Shown here: positions 23,803-32,865 of the stretch, piece after piece
How positions within the stretch are numbered: the stretch's first letter is position 1
How the letters are laid out: the number at the start of each line of letters is the position of its first letter
NCBI RefSeq assembly: GCF_017638545.1
Contig: NZ_CP072110.1
Coordinates: forward strand, 310,001-374,000
Source: Psychrosphaera ytuae
Lineage (GTDB): Bacteria > Pseudomonadota > Gammaproteobacteria > Enterobacterales > Alteromonadaceae
DNA length: 64,000 bases
Direction of reading: 5' to 3'
Made by a program: the position numbers and the translations under genes
Notes under the pieces: generated by a model
What the model saw: the letters and a program-made list of their open reading frames with translations, nothing else
Told to the model about the DNA's origin: nothing
Databases searched by the model: none

Positions 23803-25347
23803 TTAAGCCTCGTATCGGCCAATAAAATGAGTTAATACGTTATCAATCTTTTGCGCTGATTTATTTCCCGGTTGTGACTCAACCCCAGAATTTAGGTCAA
23901 ATCCATTCGCGAGTGCGGCACTTGCCCGCTCAGCATTGTCTAGGTTTATTCCACCAGCAATTAAAAAGCTCGGCATAGACAAATTGTTCGCAAAACTATC
24001 GAGCAGATCCCAGTTAAAAGAGCGTCCTGTACCACCGGACTGGCCATTACTTGCGGACGTATCAAAGACGAATCTGTCAATGTTGGTATAACTGTGTGTT
24101 AGCGCTAAGAGCTCTGTAAAAGCTTGATTATTTGTTTCACTATAAACATCACTAACACCAATAGCTTTCCAAATTTCAGTGTTGAGATTGGCCGATTGTA
24201 GAGTTTGCTTTAGCTCGTCAATATACGTTTGGTCTTCACTACCGTGTAGTTGAACTGCAAAGATTGGAAATTTGGATAGTTTACTGACGACGTCGCTAAT
24301 ATTTAGGTCTCGCGTTACCATGACTAATTTAGTGTTAAGCTGATTATTGCTGAGCTTTAGCGAGGTTTCACTAAGTAAAGTGCCGATGTCGTCATCACTA
24401 ACAAATCGCTTACTTTCAGCAACAGTAATCAATCCTGCATAGTCTACGTTGCGATCTTGTAACACCACTAAATCGTCGGTGTTAGTTATGCCACAAACCT
24501 TGATTTCGCCAACAATAAGCTGGCGGCATGCTTGCTTTAGATTTTGTTTGGCCATTAAAGAGCTGCCAACCAAAAAACCATGCGCTATTTTGGAAAGCTG
24601 TTTGACCTGTTGATGGGTGTAAATACCAGACTCACTTATTAATAGGGTCCGGGCTTGTTGTGCTGGTGATGCAATATCCGTAAATAAGTCTACGAGTTTA
24701 GGCGTTTGCTCTAAGTTGGTAGTTAAATCCCTTAAATTACGATTGTTTATTCCAATAATATTGGCATTTAACTTAACGGCACGAGTCATTTCTTGCTCAT
24801 TACTTACTTCGGTAAGAATGTCCATATTGAACTCTTTTGCCACATTTGCCAGCTGTTGGTACGTTTCGTCGTCTAACACAGATAGCATAAGTAAAATGGC
24901 ATCAGCACCATAAAAACGAGCAAGATACACCTGGTAGGGATCAACAAAAAAGTCTTTACACAATAGCGGTTGATTCAACTTTTCGCGTACGGCAGGTAAT
25001 CTTTCAAAGTCACCTTGGAAGTATTTTTCATCCGTCAGCACAGAAACACAAGACGCGTAGTGACGGTAGGCTTCACATATTTCATCCAAGTCAAAATTTT
25101 CTCTTATAAGACCCTTAGAGGGGCTGGCTTTTTTAATTTCTAAAATAAAGCCCGCACCTTTTTCGTCGTAATCGGTTTTTAAACGATTAAAGAAATTCCG
25201 TGAAGAAGTCGTCAGTCCTGGCTCAATTGCGTATTGAGGCATGGCTTGTTTGCGCTCAGCTACTTCAAGGCGCTTGTCTTGGACGATTTTGTTTAAGACA
25301 TTCGTTTGATTGGCTTGTATGTCTGTTTGTTCAAATTTAATCGTCAT
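23803..25347 (-). CDS. trpCF: Fused indole-3-glycerol phosphate synthase / phosphoribosylanthranilate isomerase
   Basis: The 514-residue bifunctional protein is arranged as in E. coli TrpC. The IGPS half (about 1-265) has FILEIKKASPSKGLIRENFD, LLCKDFFVDPYQVYLARFYGADAILLML and the ESGIYT segment. The PRAI half (about 268-514) has KVCGITNTDDL, LHGSEDQTYI and LIAGGINLDNAERA. It performs two successive steps converting phosphoribosylanthranilate to indole-3-glycerol phosphate. Four bases separate it from trpD. Confidence 0.97.
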   Translation of the reverse strand: MTIKFEQTDIQANQTNVLNKIVQDKRLEVAERKQAMPQYAIEPGLTTSSRNFFNRLKTDYDEKGAGFILEIKKASPSKGLIRENFDLDEICEAYRHYASCVSVLTDEKYFQGDFERLPAVREKLNQPLLCKDFFVDPYQVYLARFYGADAILLMLSVLDDETYQQLANVAKEFNMDILTEVSNEQEMTRAVKLNANIIGINNRNLRDLTTNLEQTPKLVDLFTDIASPAQQARTLLISESGIYTHQQVKQLSKIAHGFLVGSSLMAKQNLKQACRQLIVGEIKVCGITNTDDLVVLQDRNVDYAGLITVAESKRFVSDDDIGTLLSETSLKLSNNQLNTKLVMVTRDLNISDVVSKLSKFPIFAVQLHGSEDQTYIDELKQTLQSANLNTEIWKAIGVSDVYSETNNQAFTELLALTHSYTNIDRFVFDTSASNGQSGGTGRSFNWDLLDSFANNLSMPSFLIAGGINLDNAERASAALANGFDLNSGVESQPGNKSAQKIDNVLTHFIGRYEA

Positions 25348-25351
25348 AGTA

Positions 25352-26374
25352 TTAACCGCGATTTGCTACTTCAACGAAGGATTGCAAGGTTTGAAGTGCC
25401 TTACCTGAATTGAGCGCTTCTTCGACGATCTTAGCTGCAGCCATTAAAGAGTCAGCCTTACCGATCAAATACAATAACGGTGCGGTATTAATTATAACGG
25501 CCGCGTTGTGCGCTGGAGCGCCTTCACCAGCTAAGATTTGACGAATGATACTGGCGTTAAGGCGTGGCTCTCCACCCACCAAATCTTTAATGGTGTAACG
25601 AACTTGACCAAAATCTTCTGGCTTTACTTCAAATTCGGTTATTTCACCATCTTTTAATTGCACGACTTTAGTGACATCGTGAACCGCAACTTCATCCATG
25701 CCGGCACCGTGAACAACCCAAGCTCGCTTTTTACCCAGTATCTTAAGTGACTCAGCCATAGGCCGACAAAGTTCTGGATCGTAAACACCTATGATATTAG
25801 TTTCACATTTGGCAGGATTAACTAGCGGTCCAAGTATATTAAAAATGGTACGGGTTCTCAGGGACTGTCTCACTGGCATAGCGTGCTTGATGCCTTTGTG
25901 ATAGTGCGGAGCCATTAAGAAAGTTAAGTTTGTTTCTTCTAAACACTCTTTGGCACGCTCAGGTGTCATGTCTAACGGTATACCTAATTCGGATAAGACG
26001 TCAGCCGATCCTGTACTTGACGAAACTTTGCGGTTGCCATGTTTCGCCATTTTTATGCCTAGGCTCGCAGCAACAATGGCTGAGGTGGTACTTATGTTTA
26101 TCGTATTTGTACCGTCGCCACCGGTACCACAGTTATCCACTGTTTCGAAGTCCAGTTTTGGAAATGGCAGCGCATTATCTGCTAAGGCTTGTGCCGCACC
26201 GGCTATTTCATCTGGCGTTTCACCTCGTACCTTAAGTGCACTTAGTAAAGCAGAAAGAGCGATGTCGTCCATTTCGCCGTTAACAACATCGGTAAATAAC
26301 TTATAGGTTTGTTGGCGAGTGAGTGACTTGTTTGTCATTGCCAAGTGGATTAAGTCTAATTGTACTGTATTCAT
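25352..26374 (-). CDS. trpD: Anthranilate phosphoribosyltransferase
   Basis: The 340-residue enzyme transfers phosphoribose from PRPP to anthranilate. The PRPP-binding glycine loop is DNCGTGGDGTNTINIST, followed by KHGNRKVSSSTGSADVLSELG and the ILGPLVNP motif. It is a free-standing trpD, not fused to trpG as in E. coli; trpG precedes it with a two-base gap. Confidence 0.97.
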   Translation of the reverse strand: MNTVQLDLIHLAMTNKSLTRQQTYKLFTDVVNGEMDDIALSALLSALKVRGETPDEIAGAAQALADNALPFPKLDFETVDNCGTGGDGTNTINISTTSAIVAASLGIKMAKHGNRKVSSSTGSADVLSELGIPLDMTPERAKECLEETNLTFLMAPHYHKGIKHAMPVRQSLRTRTIFNILGPLVNPAKCETNIIGVYDPELCRPMAESLKILGKKRAWVVHGAGMDEVAVHDVTKVVQLKDGEITEFEVKPEDFGQVRYTIKDLVGGEPRLNASIIRQILAGEGAPAHNAAVIINTAPLLYLIGKADSLMAAAKIVEEALNSGKALQTLQSFVEVANRG

Positions 26375-26376
26375 GG

Positions 26377-26976
26377 TTAACGTTCGCTTTCTAATAAATA
26401 ATTAATACTTTGTTGTAAAAGGGTAGCACCTTCGGTCGTCAGGACAGACTCTGGGTGGAACTGAAACCCTAAAACTTTATCTTTTTCGTTTATCACTGCC
26501 ATTGGTAAATCGTTTACTTCACCAATTACGGTCAATGATTGAGGTACTTTAGTCGCAACTAAACTATGGTATCGTGCAACTGTAAATGGGTTTGTTAGCC
26601 CGGCAAAAATTGGATGCTCTTGCAGGTTTATTCTCGAAGATTTTCCGTGAATGGTCTCTGGTGCCAATCCCACTACGCCACCGTAAAATTCAGTAATAGC
26701 CTGGTGGCCCAGACAAACTCCAATAATAGGGATCTCGGATTTGAAGGTCGATAATAATTGACTCATTAATAATACATCTGAAGGTTTGCCTGGCCCCGGT
26801 GAGAAAAATAACACTACCGAGTTACCCTCACTTTGAGCTGTTTTTATTTTATCAATAATCGTTTGTTTATTAACTGTATTACGATACACAGTTACACAAT
26901 GGTTCAGTTTTTCTAGTTCATCGACAATGTTGTATGTAAATGAGTCTTGGTTATCAATAAAAATTACACTAGCCAT
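26377..26976 (-). CDS. trpG: Anthranilate synthase glutamine amidotransferase component
   Basis: The 199-residue class I amidotransferase has the oxyanion segment FFSPGPGKPSD, the nucleophile Cys in GVCLGHQAI and the catalytic His-x-Glu in FQFHPESVLT. It supplies ammonia from glutamine to TrpE. Its start lies within the last codons of trpE (eight-base overlap), so translation is coupled. PabA is related; the operon position settles the assignment. Confidence 0.96.
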   Translation of the reverse strand: MASVIFIDNQDSFTYNIVDELEKLNHCVTVYRNTVNKQTIIDKIKTAQSEGNSVVLFFSPGPGKPSDVLLMSQLLSTFKSEIPIIGVCLGHQAITEFYGGVVGLAPETIHGKSSRINLQEHPIFAGLTNPFTVARYHSLVATKVPQSLTVIGEVNDLPMAVINEKDKVLGFQFHPESVLTTEGATLLQQSINYLLESER

Positions 26977-28603
26977 TGTTCGACTCCGCTCTCAAAACTG
27001 CTTTTAGCACAGCTCTTGCTTTATTTGATGTTTCTTCTACTTCAGACTGAGGGTCACTGTCATAGACCACGCCTGCGCCAGCTTGAACAAATGCAGTTTG
27101 GTTTTTAACAAACGCACTGCGTATCACGATGCATGTATCCATGTCGCCATTGCCGTTTAAGTAACCAACAGCGCCACCATAGCTGCCTCTGCGCTTTTGT
27201 TCAGTATTGCGAATGAGCGTCGCTGCTTTTATTTTTGGTGCGCCAACTAGTGTTCCCATGTTCATACAAGCTTGGTAGGCGTGTAGGGCATCTAAATCTT
27301 GTTTAAGAGTGCCAACGACACGCGAAACAAGGTGCATTACATAAGAGTATCTATCAACTTTAAGTAAGTCTTTTACATATCGCGAGCCCGTTTCGCTAAT
27401 ACGGGCGATATCATTACGAGCAAGGTCAACTAGCATAGTATGCTCTGAGACTTCCTTTTGGTCGTTACGCAGGTCTAACTCAATTCGAGAATCCAAATCA
27501 CGATCAATCGAGCCATCTGCATTGAAACCACGTTTTCTGGTACCTGCAATTGGATACACTTCTACTTGTCTAGAACGAGCGTCATATTTGAGTGCAGACT
27601 CTGGCGATGCACCAAACAATTCAAATTCGGGGTGCTTCAGGTAAAACATATAAGGGCTCGGATTATCCTGTTTTAACTCTGAATAGGCGTTTATTGCATT
27701 GCTACATTTAAGTGTAAATCCTCGGCTTGGCACTACTTGAAATATGTCACCTTGAACTATGTTGTTTTTGAGACTAGCGACTTGACTCTTAAATACTTCA
27801 TCACTGACATCAACCGTTGCTAACGAGAAGTCTAATGGTACATCCGAGTTTTGTTCCACACCCACTCGTGTTTGATCTAATTCATCGAGTTGATTCTTTA
27901 ATGATTCTAAACGTTTGCCAACGGCAAAGCAGTTTTGATAGACATTCTCGTCGCTAAAAACATTGCCAATTACTTCAGATGCTCGATTTTTATGGTCGAT
28001 CACCAATAAGGTTTCTGCTAAGTAAAAGGCATAATCCGGAGTGGTGTTAAACCCTTCTTGAACGTCGGGCAGTGATTCAAAATTGGCCAACATGTCATAG
28101 GCAAATACACCCCCTAAAAACGTTGCATATTTATCACTTGGGCTGTGTTTTATATCTCTAACAACGGTTCTTAGTACTTCAAATGCGTTAACTTGCTTAA
28201 GTCTAGTTTGTTCATCGACCTCTTCAGCGTTGAAGTCAAACGTTATGGTTAGCTCTGTTAAATTGTCACTTTCCTTGAGCTCATTTATTGAAACTTCTTT
28301 AAGTTTGCTCAATTGTGTTTTTAGGTAGCTAACGACAGATTCACCATTTTTAGTCGTTGCTTTGACAACAACGCTTTTTCCAAAGCACTCAAAGGTCACC
28401 GCTGTGTCGATCAACATAATACTTTTGAGCTCGTCTTTACTATCAATCTCGGCGGATTCTAGTAACAAACTATGAGCGTTTGACGAAGTTAGTTGTTGAA
28501 ACGCTATGGTTGGTTCAGCAACGTATTTGCAGGGTAATGAAATACTTGTTGCTTCTCCGATGTTCGTTGTTATTTGACTGAATAACATATGTTTCTTCTT
28601 CAC
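26969..28603 (-). CDS. trpE: Anthranilate synthase component I
   Basis: The 544-residue enzyme makes anthranilate from chorismate. The tryptophan feedback-binding element LLLESAEIDS lies near residues 47-56. The chorismate-utilising core has DIFQVVPSRGF, SPSPYMF-like NPSPYMFYLK, GASPES, PIAGTRKRG and the metal-binding GAGVVYDSDPQSE...ETSNKARA. It is the first structural gene after the leader and attenuator. ATG with a short gap to the attenuator terminator. Confidence 0.98.
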   Translation of the reverse strand: MKKKHMLFSQITTNIGEATSISLPCKYVAEPTIAFQQLTSSNAHSLLLESAEIDSKDELKSIMLIDTAVTFECFGKSVVVKATTKNGESVVSYLKTQLSKLKEVSINELKESDNLTELTITFDFNAEEVDEQTRLKQVNAFEVLRTVVRDIKHSPSDKYATFLGGVFAYDMLANFESLPDVQEGFNTTPDYAFYLAETLLVIDHKNRASEVIGNVFSDENVYQNCFAVGKRLESLKNQLDELDQTRVGVEQNSDVPLDFSLATVDVSDEVFKSQVASLKNNIVQGDIFQVVPSRGFTLKCSNAINAYSELKQDNPSPYMFYLKHPEFELFGASPESALKYDARSRQVEVYPIAGTRKRGFNADGSIDRDLDSRIELDLRNDQKEVSEHTMLVDLARNDIARISETGSRYVKDLLKVDRYSYVMHLVSRVVGTLKQDLDALHAYQACMNMGTLVGAPKIKAATLIRNTEQKRRGSYGGAVGYLNGNGDMDTCIVIRSAFVKNQTAFVQAGAGVVYDSDPQSEVEETSNKARAVLKAVLRAESNNG

Positions 28604-28616
28604 TTAAATTTAGATA

Positions 28617-28643
28617 CAAAAAAACCCGCAAAAAGCGGGTTTG
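28617..28643 (-). terminator. trp operon attenuator terminator (segments 3 and 4)
   Basis: On the minus strand AACCCGC (ACCCGC at 28640-28635) and GCGGGTT (28629-28624) form a GC-rich stem with a TTTTT loop, followed by seven T residues, 14 bases before the trpE start. ACCCGC can instead pair with GCGGGT at 28688-28683 just after the leader-peptide stop (segment 2), giving the antiterminator. Confidence 0.92.
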
Positions 28644-28689
28644 TTCAGAATAGGGCTCTTTTAAGCCAGATACAGATCATCCACCCGCG

Positions 28690-28740
28690 TTAAATAGGAT
28701 TCCACCAATGCCAAGAGCGAGTTGAATGTAATAAAGTCAT
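28690..28740 (-). CDS. trpL: trp leader peptide
   Basis: Sixteen codons read MTLLHSTRSWHWWNPI and stop, with three Trp codons in a four-codon window, preceded by GAAAGG eight bases before the ATG. Too short for ordinary gene calling. GCTCTT at the Arg-Ser codons (28718-28713) can pair with AAGAGC (28660-28655), sequestering the region that otherwise forms the antiterminator. A ribosome stalled at the Trp codons would cover GCTCTT, leave segment 2 free and allow trpE expression. This is classic transcription attenuation by charged tRNA-Trp supply. Confidence 0.95.
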   Translation of the reverse strand: MTLLHSTRSWHWWNPI

Positions 28741-28781
28741 GTATCTGCCTTTCAAAATTATGTGCTTGTAAAAAGTGGTTA

Positions 28782-28811
28782 TATAAAAACGTGTTTTTGA
28801 TTAGCTGTCAA
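28782..28811 (-). promoter_or_regulatory. trp operon promoter candidate
   Basis: A consensus TTGACA (28811-28806), 18-bp spacer and TTTATA (28787-28782), about 40 bases before the trpL ATG. I looked for a TrpR operator (paired CTAG-type half sites) overlapping it and did not see one, so attenuation may be the main control. Confidence 0.65.
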
Positions 28812-28903
28812 TCATATATTTGGGTACATTGCGATAAAATGGTAGAACGATACGGTATATGTCATAATCCGCTACAGTTTAATTCGAGTTTTAGGTTTCT
28901 ATT

Positions 28904-29746
28904 TTGAAGTATGACCTGCATTGCCACACTACCTGCTCTGATGGTTCGTTATCCCCCTGCGAACTAATACTAAGAGCAGAGGTTAAAAACGTCGATGTAC
29001 TTGCTATCACAGACCACGATAGCGTAGCTGCAATTGACGTTGCACAACAGGAAATAAACAAGAAAAACTATAAAGTACAGTTAATCTCCGGCGTAGAAAT
29101 TTCTACAAAATGGCATGGTTTTGACATACACGTTGTTGGCCTTTGCATTGATCACAGTTCTACAGAACTGACAAAATTTTTGGTATCACAAAGAGAAAAG
29201 CGTCGAATTAGAGCGGCAAAAATTGGTGAAAAACTCGAAAAGAAAGGCCTGTCAGGCGTGTACGAACTTGCTTGTCAGTATGCTGCGGGCGAGTCTGTAA
29301 GTCGCGGACATTTTGCCAAAGCTATGCTAGCCCTTGGTTATGTCAAAGATTTTGATAGTGCCTTTAAAAAATATATTGGCAAGGGCAAACAAGCCTTTGT
29401 CGCTCCTGAGTGGTGTAGTGTCCAAGAAGCCGTAGCCACGATTAAGTCAGCTGCCGGTATAGCAGTGTTGGCGCATCCGGTGCGATATGACCTATCTAAC
29501 AAATGGTTAAGAAAGCTAATCGTAGAGTTTACTGTTGCTGGTGGTGATGCCTTGGAAGTTGGTTTGGTGCAAATGAACCCAGATCAAAAATTATTCATCG
29601 CGTCTCTCGCTAAGGAACATGGTTTGTATAGTTCGCAAGGTTCTGACTTTCATCATGAAAGTCGCTGGACAGAGCTAGGCCGTAATTTGTCATTAACAGA
29701 GCAATGCAAACCAGTTTGGGAACATCCCAGTTGGCGCCTATTATAG
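28904..29746 (+). CDS. rnm: PHP-domain 5'-3' exonuclease RNase AM (TrpH/YciV)
   Basis: The 280-residue PHP phosphoesterase has the metal-binding motifs YDLHCHTTCSDG (N-terminus), ITDHDSV (about 42), LAHPVRYDL (about 190) and GSDFHHESR (about 250). E. coli YciV, named RNase AM, trims the 5' ends of rRNAs and degrades short oligonucleotides. It is usually found divergent from the trp operon, as here, which explains the old name TrpH. The start is a TTG; the HCH metal ligands begin within six codons, so no later start is possible. Confidence 0.9.
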   Translation: MKYDLHCHTTCSDGSLSPCELILRAEVKNVDVLAITDHDSVAAIDVAQQEINKKNYKVQLISGVEISTKWHGFDIHVVGLCIDHSSTELTKFLVSQREKRRIRAAKIGEKLEKKGLSGVYELACQYAAGESVSRGHFAKAMLALGYVKDFDSAFKKYIGKGKQAFVAPEWCSVQEAVATIKSAAGIAVLAHPVRYDLSNKWLRKLIVEFTVAGGDALEVGLVQMNPDQKLFIASLAKEHGLYSSQGSDFHHESRWTELGRNLSLTEQCKPVWEHPSWRLL

Positions 29747-29799
29747 TTTGAACGTATACTGTAGAAATATTATTAAGCTTTTAAAATAAAAGAGAATTT

Positions 29800-30420
29800 A
29801 TGAGCCAGTTTTTTCATGTTCATCCAGACAACCCCCAGGGAAGACTCATTGCCCAAGCAGCGGATATTATCAAATCGGGTGGGGTGATCGTGTATCCTAC
29901 AGATTCTGGATATGCCATCGGTTGTGGTATTGGCGAGAAAAAAGCAATGGAGCGCATTACCAAGATAAGAAAAGTTGGCAAGGACCACAACTTTACCCTG
30001 GTTTGTAAAGACCTATCAGAAATCGCTAATTTTGCACGGGTTGATAATCAAGCGTTTAGAACGATTCGTTCATTGACACCAGGTCCTTACACCTTCATTT
30101 TCAAAGGTACCAAAGAGGTTCCCAAACGACTTCTCAATGAAAAACGCAAAACTATAGGTATACGCGTGCCGGATAACCGCATTGCCCTAGCATTACTGGA
30201 AGAATTAAATGAACCGATTATGTCTTCGTCATTGTTGTTACCTGGTGATGAATTTGCTGAGTCTGACCCTGAATTAATTCGCGAACGTTTGGAAAAACAA
30301 GTGGATTTAGTCATCCATGGCGGCTTTTTAGGTGAGTCACCTACGTCAGTGATTGATTTCTCAGACGGCGAAGCGGTAATTTTGCGACGCGGTGAAGGAG
30401 ATGTTAGCCAGTTTGAGTAA
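29800..30420 (+). CDS. yciO: YciO, Sua5/YrdC-family protein
   Basis: The 206-residue protein belongs to the threonylcarbamoyl-AMP synthase superfamily: GGVIVYPTDSGYAIGC near 27-42, ITKIRKVGKDHNFTLVC, LTPGPYTFIFKG and TIGIRVPDN. The YciO subgroup starts with FFHVHPDNPQGRLI and conserves the same fold, but its in vivo role is less clear than that of TsaC/Sua5. ATG 53 bases after rnm, upstream of scpA; the order rnm-yciO is common in Gammaproteobacteria. Confidence 0.92.
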   Translation: MSQFFHVHPDNPQGRLIAQAADIIKSGGVIVYPTDSGYAIGCGIGEKKAMERITKIRKVGKDHNFTLVCKDLSEIANFARVDNQAFRTIRSLTPGPYTFIFKGTKEVPKRLLNEKRKTIGIRVPDNRIALALLEELNEPIMSSSLLLPGDEFAESDPELIRERLEKQVDLVIHGGFLGESPTSVIDFSDGEAVILRRGEGDVSQFE

Positions 30421-30446
30421 TTATTTAGTGGCTGACTAAAGATTAA

Positions 30447-31271
30447 ATGGATACTAAAAACACAACAGAAATGGTTCAACAGGAGTTACCCCTAGCACTT
30501 GTGCGCGGCGAGATTGTCATTGAACGACCGCAGGACCTTTTTATTCCACCGGATGCGTTAGAAGTATTTTTAGAAGCATTCGAAGGGCCGTTGGACTTTT
30601 TGTTGTATCTGATTAAAAAACAAAAATTCGATATTGTCGACTTGCCTATCTTTGAGATCACTAAACAGTATATGGAATATGTTGAGGTGATGCGCAAACT
30701 CAAACTTGAATTAGCTGCTGAGTATTTAGTGATGGCTGCTATGCTAGCAGAAATTAAATCGCGGTTGTTACTGCCCAAGCACGACTTTGAGGACGAAGAA
30801 GAAGTCGATCCGAGAGCAGAATTGATCCGTCGGCTGCAGCAATATGAGGTGATTAAAAACGCCGCGCAAGATTTAGATGACTTGCCCAGGTCAGAACGCG
30901 ACGTATTTACTATATCTGTGACCAACCCTGATGCGATGGTCAGGCAAGATATCGAGCCAGATGTAAGCCTACAGGACTTGGTGCTAGCGTTTCAGTCGGT
31001 TCTCAAAAGGGTCGACGCATTTCAACATCATGAGATTAGTAAAGAAAGACTTTCTACTCGGGAAAGAATGTCTCAAATTTTGGTAATGCTACAAAATAAA
31101 AGTGATTTTACCGAGTTTAGTGAATTGTTTGAGCTCTCTGAGGGGCGAGAGGGAGTTGTTGTAACTTTCTTAGCAATTTTAGAATTGGTAAAAGAATCAC
31201 TCATAGACGTGATTCAAACTTCGGCTTTTCAGCAAATCCATGTAAAATACCGCCAGCCAGAGATGGACTAG
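30447..31271 (+). CDS. scpA: Segregation and condensation protein A
   Basis: ScpA is the kleisin that bridges SMC heads and binds ScpB in chromosome condensation. The 274 residues show the family core FEGPLDFLLYLIKKQKFDIVDLPI near 42-65, LAAEYLVMAAMLAEIKSRLLLP, and a C-terminal winged-helix part (VVTFLAILELVKESLIDVIQ). Many Gammaproteobacteria outside the MukBEF group use this system. ATG at 30447; a second ATG seven codons later is possible. Three bases before scpB. Confidence 0.95.
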   Translation: MDTKNTTEMVQQELPLALVRGEIVIERPQDLFIPPDALEVFLEAFEGPLDFLLYLIKKQKFDIVDLPIFEITKQYMEYVEVMRKLKLELAAEYLVMAAMLAEIKSRLLLPKHDFEDEEEVDPRAELIRRLQQYEVIKNAAQDLDDLPRSERDVFTISVTNPDAMVRQDIEPDVSLQDLVLAFQSVLKRVDAFQHHEISKERLSTRERMSQILVMLQNKSDFTEFSELFELSEGREGVVVTFLAILELVKESLIDVIQTSAFQQIHVKYRQPEMD

Positions 31272-31274
31272 ATT

Positions 31275-31898
31275 ATGTCTTCAGAACAAACATTAACTAA
31301 ACAAGAGTTGAAAAAAATCGTCGAGGCAGTTGTTTTTGCGAGTCCGGCGCCTATTTCGATAGAGAAGATCCAAAGTTTGGTGTTCGCTGAGTTAAACATC
31401 AAAAAAATGGAAATTGAAGACGTATTACAATCGATAAAAAAAGACTACAGTCATAAAGCTGTAGAATTAGTGGAGTCAGCGAGCGGTTTTTCTTTTAGGA
31501 CAAAAGAGAAATATGGTGAGTGGATCAGTAAGTTATGGCAAGAAAAACCACCTAAATATGGACGAGCATTATTAGAAACACTGGCATTGATTGCTTACCA
31601 ACAGCCAATCACACGAGGTGAAATTGAAGACGTTCGTGGCGTTGCTGTTAGCAGTAATATCATAAAGACTTTGTCCGAGAGGCAGTGGATTAAAGTTGTA
31701 GGGCACAAAGAGGTGCCAGGTCGTCCTGCCTTATACGGGACAGATAAACCGTTTTTAGATTATTTTGGTTTAAAAAGTCTATCAGACTTACCGCAATTAA
31801 TTGAACCAGAATCGTTAGAAGCCGTTGCTAAGCGCCTAGAAACAGAATTCATGGGGCACAATCTGGAACAACAACCAGACTCCCAACAAACACATTAA
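31275..31898 (+). CDS. scpB: Segregation and condensation protein B
   Basis: The 207 residues contain the two winged-helix domains of ScpB: KKIVEAVVFASPAPISIEKI at the N-terminus, ALLETLALIAYQQPITRGEIEDVRGV in the middle, and RPALYGTDKPFLDYFGLKSLSDLP near the end. ScpB dimers bind ScpA in the SMC-ScpAB condensin. Immediately after scpA and before rluB, a classic gene order. Confidence 0.96.
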   Translation: MSSEQTLTKQELKKIVEAVVFASPAPISIEKIQSLVFAELNIKKMEIEDVLQSIKKDYSHKAVELVESASGFSFRTKEKYGEWISKLWQEKPPKYGRALLETLALIAYQQPITRGEIEDVRGVAVSSNIIKTLSERQWIKVVGHKEVPGRPALYGTDKPFLDYFGLKSLSDLPQLIEPESLEAVAKRLETEFMGHNLEQQPDSQQTH

Positions 31899-31920
31899 CT
31901 GTGAAGAGAAAAGATTCAAA

Positions 31921-32787
31921 ATGAGTGAAAAATTACAAAAGGTGTTAGCCCGTTCAGGTGTGGGTTCTCGTCGTGAGATGGAAACCTACATAGCTAATAA
32001 CCGTGTTAGTGTAAACGGTAACGTTGCTAAGCTTGGCGATCGTGTTGATGGTTCAGAAACCATCAGAGTCGATGGACATATCGTTGATGTTCGTAGTCGC
32101 GAAGAAGAAATATGTCGTGTCTTGATGTACAACAAGCCAGAAGGTGAAATGTGTACACGTAAAGATCCAGAAGGGCGTCCAACGGTATACGATCGCTTGC
32201 CTCAATTAAAAAATAGCCGCTGGATTGGTATTGGCCGATTAGATGTAAACACGTCAGGATTGCTCTTGTTTACTAATGATGGCGAACTGGCCAACCGATT
32301 AATGCACCCAAGTTATGAAATTGAACGTGAATACTCCGTTCGTGTTTTTGGTGAAGTCACTAATGAAACATTGCAAAACATTACTCAAGGTGTAGAACTT
32401 GAGGATGGTTTGGCTAAGTTCGACCGCGTTAAAGCCGAACGAAATATGTCTGACGAAGGTAAAAATAAGTGGTATTCGGTAAGTCTACGAGAAGGCCGTA
32501 ACCGCGAAGTCAGAAGGTTATGGGCGTCACAAGATGTTACCGTTTCTCGCTTGGTTCGAGTTCGTTATGCAGATATCAAACTAGATAGACGATTGATCCA
32601 AGGTGGATGGAAAGAGCTTGGTTTAGACGACGTTAATGCATTGCGTAAAAAGGTAGGGTTAGATCGCGAACTAAGAGAGTTTAACCCAAATATCCAAAAA
32701 GAGACGGCTCAAACGCGCAGAGTAGAACACGCACGAATCAAGCGAGCGGTTAAAAAACACAAAATGCGTCAAACGAAAAAACGTTAA
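31921..32787 (+). CDS. rluB: 23S rRNA pseudouridine(2605) synthase
   Basis: The 288-residue RsuA-family enzyme has an N-terminal S4 RNA-binding domain (EKLQKVLARSGVGSRREME...VSVNGNVAKLGDRVD), the catalytic Asp in GRLDVNTSGLLLFTNDG, and the NREVRRLW motif. The basic C-terminal tail (KRAVKKHKMRQTKKR) is typical of RluB rather than RsuA. It modifies U2605 of 23S rRNA. 22 bases after scpB, followed by a bidirectional terminator. Confidence 0.94.
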   Translation: MSEKLQKVLARSGVGSRREMETYIANNRVSVNGNVAKLGDRVDGSETIRVDGHIVDVRSREEEICRVLMYNKPEGEMCTRKDPEGRPTVYDRLPQLKNSRWIGIGRLDVNTSGLLLFTNDGELANRLMHPSYEIEREYSVRVFGEVTNETLQNITQGVELEDGLAKFDRVKAERNMSDEGKNKWYSVSLREGRNREVRRLWASQDVTVSRLVRVRYADIKLDRRLIQGGWKELGLDDVNALRKKVGLDRELREFNPNIQKETAQTRRVEHARIKRAVKKHKMRQTKKR

Positions 32788-32811
32788 TTATCGATATAGA
32801 AAATTGCAGAT

Positions 32812-32840
32812 TAAAAAAAGAGGCGTTAAGCCTCTTTTCT
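32812..32840. terminator. Terminator between rluB and the HD-GYP gene
   Basis: AAAAGAGGC and GCCTCTTTT arms with a short GTTAA loop, A- and T-runs on either side; usable by both convergent genes. Confidence 0.85.
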
Positions 32841-32865
32841 GTTGTATCTTTTATTTACCTTATAT

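Noticed and set aside
28741..28903. TrpR operator at the trp promoter
   Set aside because: No CTAG-type symmetric half sites were seen around the -10/-35; the partial TGATT...AATCA symmetry is too weak to call.
28722..28907. Plus-strand open frame of 61 codons between the trp leader and rnm
   Set aside because: It overlaps the trp promoter and leader on the other strand, has no ribosome binding site, and its composition is that of AT-rich intergenic DNA.
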